Of a DNA stretch of 28,836 nt, positions 25,109-28,836 are shown piece by piece; within the stretch, counting starts at the first letter, position 1; every line of letters begins with the position of its first letter. A model generated the notes under the pieces. That model was not told the origin of the DNA. It saw only the letters and a list, made by a program, of their open reading frames with translations, and searched no databases. Source of the stretch: Clostridiales bacterium (lineage in GTDB: Bacteria; Bacillota_A; Clostridia; Saccharofermentanales; Saccharofermentanaceae); the NCBI GenBank assembly GCA_024695545.1, contig JAILHZ010000004.1, positions 1-28,836 on the forward strand, in the 5' to 3' direction. The position numbers and the translations under genes were made by a program.

Positions 25109-25119
25109 TGTCAGGCGGT
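25087..25119 (-). terminator. Terminator of citrate synthase
   Basis: A perfect 10-bp stem (25094-25103 with 25110-25119) with a 6-base loop is followed on minus by TTTTTCTG. It lies 35 bases after the stop codon. Confidence 0.9.
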
Positions 25120-25153
25120 CCTATTCGAATCTCATTTACTTTTTAAAAAGCAC

Positions 25154-26488
25154 TTACTCGATTTCTTTCATGACGCTCTTGTATGCCGGGCGGATGATCT
25201 TATTCATTCCGATGAGCTCCTCTATACGGTGAGCACTCCAGCCGACGATACGCGCGGTTGCGAACAACGGAGTATAGAGTTCCGGCGGAATATTAAGCAT
25301 CTTATACACAAGACCGCTGTAAAAGTCCACGTTCGGGCTGACACCCTTAAAGATCTTTCTGGTCTCAGCGATGGCAACCGGAGCAATCTCCTCAACATTC
25401 TTATAAAGGAGATAATCTCTCTCCATCCCCTTCTCTTTGGCCAGGGCTTCCACGAAGTCATTGAGCACTTCCTCACGAGGATCACTCATAGAATATACCG
25501 CATGGCCCATACCATAGATAAGTCCGCTCTTATCAAAAGCTTCCTTCTTGAGGATCTTCATGAGATAATCCTTGATCGCCGCACGGTCTTCCCAGTCAGC
25601 TACATTCTCCTTGATGTCTTCCATCATCTCAACGACCTTGATGTTAGCTCCGCCGTGCTTCGGTCCCTTAAGTGATGACATGGCAGCTGCCATAGCCGAA
25701 TAAGTATCCGATCCTGAAGAGGTAACGACACGTGTTGTAAACGTCGAGTTGTTACCGCCGCCATGCTCCATATGAAGCATCAGCGCAACATCAAGCACCT
25801 TGGCTTCAAGCGCCGTATACTTCTGATCCGGGCGGAGCATCGCCAGGAAGTTCTCCGCTGTGGATCTTCCCTTACGCGGACGATGAATATACATGCTCTC
25901 ATCATTGTCGTAGTGGTTATACGCATGATAGCTGTAAACCGAGAGCATCGGATACTGCGCGATCAGCTGGATGCACTGCTTGATGCTGTTCTCCAGCTGG
26001 GAATCTGTGGATGATTCGTCATAAGAAGCAAGCGTGAGCACACTTCTCGTAATAGAGTTCATGATGTCTTTACTGGGGGCCTTCATGATGACGTCTCTTG
26101 TAAAGTTCGTCGGAAGGCTTCTGCACTCGTCAAGAATATCCTGGAACTCGATCAGCTGGCTTTCTGTCGGCTTCTCACCGAAAAGCAGAAGATATGCCGT
26201 CTTTTCGAATCCGTATTCATTGTCGCCCAGTTCTTTAATGAGAGTCTTGATGTTGTATCCGCGATACCACAGTTCACCCGGGCAGGGTACCTGTTTTCCA
26301 TCAGGTCCGGACGTAAAGGAAACGATCTTGGATATTCTCGTCAGTCCCGTAAGAACGCCTTTACCATTAATATCGCGAAGTCCGCGGTTAACGCCGTACT
26401 TTTCAAAAAGCGCGTCATCGATCGTGTCGTTCTTCACACATACCGCCTGCTGGGCCGCTGAGAATTGAGCAATTTTTTGCATGTCCAT
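25154..26488 (-). CDS. gltA: Citrate synthase
   Basis: This 444-residue enzyme condenses acetyl-CoA with oxaloacetate to citrate. The three catalytic residues are visible: His242 in MEHGGGNNST, His329 in GMGHAVYS and Asp388 in NVDFYSG. The RPAYK near the C-terminus also fits. ATG 26488 is chosen because GGAGG lies nine bases upstream; an earlier ATG at 26527 has no such site and lies in the leader. No aconitase or isocitrate dehydrogenase gene is beside it, so it has its own promoter (26556-26583) and terminator. In fermentative Clostridia it usually feeds glutamate synthesis by the oxidative branch. Methylcitrate activity cannot be excluded. Confidence 0.95.
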   Translation of the reverse strand: MDMQKIAQFSAAQQAVCVKNDTIDDALFEKYGVNRGLRDINGKGVLTGLTRISKIVSFTSGPDGKQVPCPGELWYRGYNIKTLIKELGDNEYGFEKTAYLLLFGEKPTESQLIEFQDILDECRSLPTNFTRDVIMKAPSKDIMNSITRSVLTLASYDESSTDSQLENSIKQCIQLIAQYPMLSVYSYHAYNHYDNDESMYIHRPRKGRSTAENFLAMLRPDQKYTALEAKVLDVALMLHMEHGGGNNSTFTTRVVTSSGSDTYSAMAAAMSSLKGPKHGGANIKVVEMMEDIKENVADWEDRAAIKDYLMKILKKEAFDKSGLIYGMGHAVYSMSDPREEVLNDFVEALAKEKGMERDYLLYKNVEEIAPVAIAETRKIFKGVSPNVDFYSGLVYKMLNIPPELYTPLFATARIVGWSAHRIEELIGMNKIIRPAYKSVMKEIE

Positions 26489-26505
26489 ATAGTATTTCCT
26501 CCCAT

Positions 26506-26548
26506 CCTTTTGATTATGCCTTTTCACTCATGGAAAAGGCACAAAAGG
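26506..26548 (-). other. Nested inverted repeat in the citrate synthase leader
   Basis: GCCTTTT (26534-26540 read on minus) pairs with AAAAGGC (26518-26524), and an outer CCTTTT pairs with AAAAGG. The stem-loop lies between promoter and ribosome binding site. It has no U-tract; a leader stability or control role is possible. Confidence 0.4.
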
Positions 26549-26555
26549 TCTTATT

Positions 26556-26583
26556 ATTATACCATAAGGGAGGAAATTCCCAA
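26556..26583 (-). promoter_or_regulatory. Citrate synthase promoter
   Basis: TTGGGA (26578-26583) and a perfect TATAAT (26556-26561) on minus are 16 bases apart. They lie directly after the MATE gene stop, from which read-through is also possible. Confidence 0.6.
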
Positions 26584-26588
26584 AATCA

Positions 26589-27947
26589 CTAGTGTTCAAG
26601 GGCTTTATACTTCCACTTGCCACCCCGGTACCTCATGACACACACGATTGCCGTCACTGCCCAGGTCAGGCCGGTCGTGATCCATATACCCCAGTATCCC
26701 AGAGCCGGGATCCTTGTAAGCACATTGGCAAAAGCGATACGGCAGACAACCTCTGTCAGACCGTTGATCATGGCAAAGCCCGTATCTCCGCATCCGTTCA
26801 ATACCGCACGGGGTACATAAATCATGCCGAGTCCGAAGTAAAAAGGACTGGTAATGCGAAGTGCGCGGGCGCCCAGACTGATAACCTCCGCCGCATCGTT
26901 TTCAGTTACGAAAATACCGCAGATATATCTTCCGAAGAAAAAGAACAGCGGGAGCATGATCATACTGAAACACAGCACGATGAGCGTGGCTTTCCGGAAA
27001 CCTTCAATCACGCGTTCCTGTTTCTTCGCCCCGATATTCTGTCCCGAATATGAGGTAAGCGCCATACCTAGAGAACCATACGGCTGCTGAACAAGCTGTT
27101 CAATACGTCCGCTGATCGTATAGGCTGAAGCGACATCCGGACCAAATCCGTTGACGACCGCCTGAAGAGAGATGCAGGAAACAGCAATCATCGAGTTCTG
27201 CATAGCCACAGGGGATCCAAGCCTGAAAGAGTCACGAATCATAGAATAGTCAGGTTTTAAGTCATCCTTATTCAACTTGAAATAACTGACCTTATGATAT
27301 GCATAGATCATAGACGCAATAGCGGAAACCGCCTGAGCTATAATCGTTGCCAGTGCTACACCGACAACGCCCAGATCAAAAGCCAGAACAAATACCAGGT
27401 CGAGGCAGACATTGACAATACTGCTCAGTATCAGGAAATAAAGCGGCGTCTTAGAATCGCCGATCGCCCGAAGGAGTGCAGCCACACCGTTATAGAAAGC
27501 CACGCCGAGAATACCGATACTGGTTACACGGAAATAGTTAATCGAATCTGCGATATACTCATCCGGCGTCTGAAGAAGCCGCAGGATCGGACCGGCAAAG
27601 ACAAGACCGACAAGAGTAACCACGAGCGCTGAGGAAGCAAGAACATAGATCGAGTTTGCAATCGTCTTCTTTAATTGCTTTTCATCCCCTGCCCCGAAAT
27701 ACTGTGCAGCAATAACACCGATACCTACCGCCAAGCCTGAACTTAAGGAAAAGAACAGGAAGTTCAGCGAACCGCATGCGCCGACTGCTGCCAGAGCATG
27801 CGCACTGACGAAACGACCGACCACAATCGAGTCTACCATGTTATATAGCTGCTGAAAGAGATTTCCGATCAGAAGCGGGAGCGTAAACTTCAGAATATGT
27901 CGGGTAGGATTTCCGACCGTCATGTCCGTGACATTCTTATTCGCCAT
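26589..27947 (-). CDS. MATE-family multidrug/cation efflux transporter
   Basis: The protein has 452 residues from ATG 27947 and about 12 hydrophobic helices in two similar halves. Family signatures include LPLLIGNLFQQLYNMVDSIVVG near the N-terminus, GRFVSAHALAAVG, ALLRAIGDSKTPLYF and PRAVLNGCGDTGFAMING. MATE proteins expel cationic drugs or toxins in exchange for Na+ or H+, and the substrate cannot be predicted. Start choice is uncertain: ATG 27965 has no ribosome site, whereas GAGAAG lies six bases before ATG 27947. It lies downstream of the tyrosine phosphatase terminator with no clear promoter of its own. A TATAAT at 28048-28053 has no matching -35. Confidence 0.93.
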   Translation of the reverse strand: MANKNVTDMTVGNPTRHILKFTLPLLIGNLFQQLYNMVDSIVVGRFVSAHALAAVGACGSLNFLFFSLSSGLAVGIGVIAAQYFGAGDEKQLKKTIANSIYVLASSALVVTLVGLVFAGPILRLLQTPDEYIADSINYFRVTSIGILGVAFYNGVAALLRAIGDSKTPLYFLILSSIVNVCLDLVFVLAFDLGVVGVALATIIAQAVSAIASMIYAYHKVSYFKLNKDDLKPDYSMIRDSFRLGSPVAMQNSMIAVSCISLQAVVNGFGPDVASAYTISGRIEQLVQQPYGSLGMALTSYSGQNIGAKKQERVIEGFRKATLIVLCFSMIMLPLFFFFGRYICGIFVTENDAAEVISLGARALRITSPFYFGLGMIYVPRAVLNGCGDTGFAMINGLTEVVCRIAFANVLTRIPALGYWGIWITTGLTWAVTAIVCVMRYRGGKWKYKALEH

Positions 27948-28013
27948 ACTTATCTTCTCATCCAAGTCATCGCGCCGGCAGATCTACGCCGGGCAAAAAG
28001 GTCTTCTCACACG

Positions 28014-28042
28014 TAAAAAGGCACACCCACTTTCGGTGTGCC
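28014..28042 (-). terminator. Terminator of the tyrosine phosphatase gene
   Basis: A perfect 8-bp stem (28020-28027 with 28035-28042) with a 7-base loop is followed on minus by a TTTTTACG run. It lies about 60 bases after the phosphatase stop and before the MATE gene. Confidence 0.85.
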
Positions 28043-28099
28043 AGTCAATTATATGTGAATGAGAGGAAAACGGATATCGTTTTTTTGTCCTGTTATTGC

Positions 28100-28134
28100 A
28101 CTAAAGTATCTTTTGTTCACGAAGATACTTTAGT
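28100..28134 (-). repeat. 13-bp inverted repeat over the phosphatase stop codon
   Basis: ACTAAAGTATCTT (28100-28112) is the exact complement of 28122-28134, with a 9-base loop. The stop codon lies in one arm. There is no U-tract, so it is not an ordinary terminator. It may protect the mRNA 3' end. Confidence 0.6.
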
Positions 28135-28598
28135 AGTCCTTCACAACCCTTCTCGCATTCATCAAGGACCTCTGAGAAACGTCCCGTATACCATGGGTCA
28201 CTTACATCTTTTCCGGAGCCACAGAACTCGAGAAGTTTCCATATCTTCCCGTCTCCTCTCTCATGTCCCGTCATGCGTTCGATATTTCTCATATTCATAC
28301 TGTCCATGCCGATCAGGAAGTCATACTCATCGTATTCGGAACGCTTGAGCTGCTGAGCTCTCTTTGACGAGAAGTCCGTATAAGGCGTCTTACCGATTCC
28401 TCTCCTCTTCAATTCATCCCTTGCCGGTGGATACACGGGGTTTCCCACATCGCCCCAGATCTCCTCCGTACTCGTCGCACGCGACTCAATATGGAACCGG
28501 TCGGAAATGCCCAATTTCTCGGTCATATCCTTGAAAATATACTCAGCCATCGGCGATCGACATATATTGCCGTGGCATATAAACAACACTTTAATCAT
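28101..28598 (-). CDS. Low-molecular-weight protein tyrosine phosphatase
   Basis: The 165-residue enzyme dephosphorylates phosphotyrosine or, in some members, phosphoarginine. The P-loop is VLFICHGNICRSPMAE, with nucleophile Cys8 and Arg14, near the N-terminus. The general acid is Asp134 in DPWYTG. Length fits the family (about 150-170). ATG 28598 is preferred: it overlaps the stop of a short upstream ORF as ATGA. A TTG at 28604 would give two extra residues. AAGG lies ten bases before the ATG. The gene follows a repeat-rich leader and the end of a recombinase gene. The target protein or sugar-polymer kinase system is not in the window. Confidence 0.93.
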   Translation of the reverse strand: MIKVLFICHGNICRSPMAEYIFKDMTEKLGISDRFHIESRATSTEEIWGDVGNPVYPPARDELKRRGIGKTPYTDFSSKRAQQLKRSEYDEYDFLIGMDSMNMRNIERMTGHERGDGKIWKLLEFCGSGKDVSDPWYTGRFSEVLDECEKGCEGLLKYLREQKIL

Positions 28599-28669
28599 AT
28601 CCAAAAAACCTTGTATTTAAGCACCTTTCGAAGATTCACCTCTTGGCAAAACATGGCGTAATTTGGCAT
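28595..28669 (-). CDS. 24-residue ORF translationally coupled to the tyrosine phosphatase
   Basis: ATG at 28669 is preceded by a strong GGAGG (28677-28681) at seven-base spacing, and the 24-codon frame ends in a TGA that shares ATGA with the phosphatase start. The product begins MPNYAMFCQEVNLRKVLKYK and resembles nothing I recognise. The phosphatase itself has a weaker ribosome site, so this ORF may deliver ribosomes to it. It could be a leader peptide or a small protein. Confidence 0.5.
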   Translation of the reverse strand: MPNYAMFCQEVNLRKVLKYKVFWI

Positions 28670-28684
28670 ATTTGCGCCTCCAAA

Positions 28685-28723
28685 AGGTGTAAACTAAGGT
28701 GTAAAGTTGTTCGGTTTACACCT
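28685..28723 (-). promoter_or_regulatory. Inverted and direct repeats in the phosphatase leader
   Basis: AGGTGTAAAC (28685-28694) is the exact complement of 28714-28723, and AAGGTGTAAA occurs twice in tandem with a 12-base period (28684-28693 and 28696-28705). On minus one arm can pair with either of two partners; the downstream partner ends next to the GGAGG at 28677-28681. Roles as a leader switch, operator or recombinase site are all possible. Confidence 0.5.
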
Positions 28724-28760
28724 CGGTTTGTTCGGTTTTCTCAAACCGTGTCAAGGAAGG

Positions 28761-28836
28761 TCATTGTGCTTTATAAACCTTCTTGACCTCCTCCACAGCG
28801 TCATCGAGATTAACATGTGTATACGTGTTCATCGTA
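28761..28836 (-). CDS. C-terminal end of a tyrosine recombinase/integrase (5' part outside window)
   Basis: Only the last 24 residues are in the window, ending at a TGA at 28761. They begin TMNTYTHVNLDDAVEEVKK. The M-N-T-Y-T-H-V pattern is typical of the nucleophilic tyrosine segment at the end of Tn916/phage-type integrases. The enzyme would cut and rejoin DNA for an integrated element lying to the right. The call rests on a short segment. Confidence 0.6.
   Translation of the reverse strand, partial: TMNTYTHVNLDDAVEEVKKVYKAQ

Noticed and set aside
27948..28060. Possible riboswitch before the MATE gene
   Set aside because: The leader is short and holds only the phosphatase terminator and a 5-bp CCGGC/GCCGG stem; no known riboswitch core was seen.

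Overview
The window looks like chromosomal DNA of an anaerobic Gram-positive bacterium of class Clostridia. I base this on a dockerin-bearing cell-wall hydrolase, Pro-Thr linker membrane proteins, lipoproteins, a clostridial-type ParE/ParC pair, a ClpE-like ATPase with an N-terminal zinc finger, strong GGAGG-type ribosome binding sites and tRNA genes with encoded CCA ends. I cannot fix the genus. Nearly every gene is on the minus strand; only argJ and one tRNA-Glu are on plus. The densest runs of genes are housekeeping, with two blocks of secreted or membrane proteins and the end of a possible integrated element at the right edge.

Layout from left to right (most transcription runs right to left). 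1-804: Sir2 deacylase running off the edge, preceded by a bacterial PH-domain gene with its own promoter. 1406-8469: parE, parC, a degenerate polysaccharide-deacetylase-like membrane protein and a transglutaminase-like lipoprotein in one apparent operon. 8647-8834: tRNA-Arg(UCU) and tRNA-Gly(UCC) with promoter and terminator. 8942-9397: SH3-type lipoprotein. 9486-14017: an operon of a dockerin-bearing N-acetylglucosaminidase, a cohesin-like transmembrane protein and a GNAT acetyltransferase. 14184-14437: tRNA-His, tRNA-Gln and tRNA-Lys. 14610-15821: argJ, divergent from the tRNAs. 15905-21388: uvrA followed at once by a ClpE-like unfoldase, with a LexA-like box before uvrA. 21576-21650: tRNA-Glu(CUC) on plus. 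21718-25019: two adjacent paralogous single-pass membrane proteins with unrelated outer parts and one strongly conserved inner tail. 25154-26488: citrate synthase. 26589-27947: MATE transporter. 28101-28669: low-molecular-weight tyrosine phosphatase behind a coupled 24-residue ORF and a repeat-rich leader. 28761-28836: last residues of a tyrosine recombinase.

The two places most likely to hold undescribed biology are the paralogous membrane-protein operon (21718-25119), where a 93-residue stretch including the membrane segment aligns without gaps while the outer regions differ, and the dockerin/cohesin-like pair (10066-14017), which suggests a small cell-wall assembly built around a peptidoglycan hydrolase. 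No CRISPR array or insertion sequence was seen, and no gene-free stretch exceeds about 300 bases.
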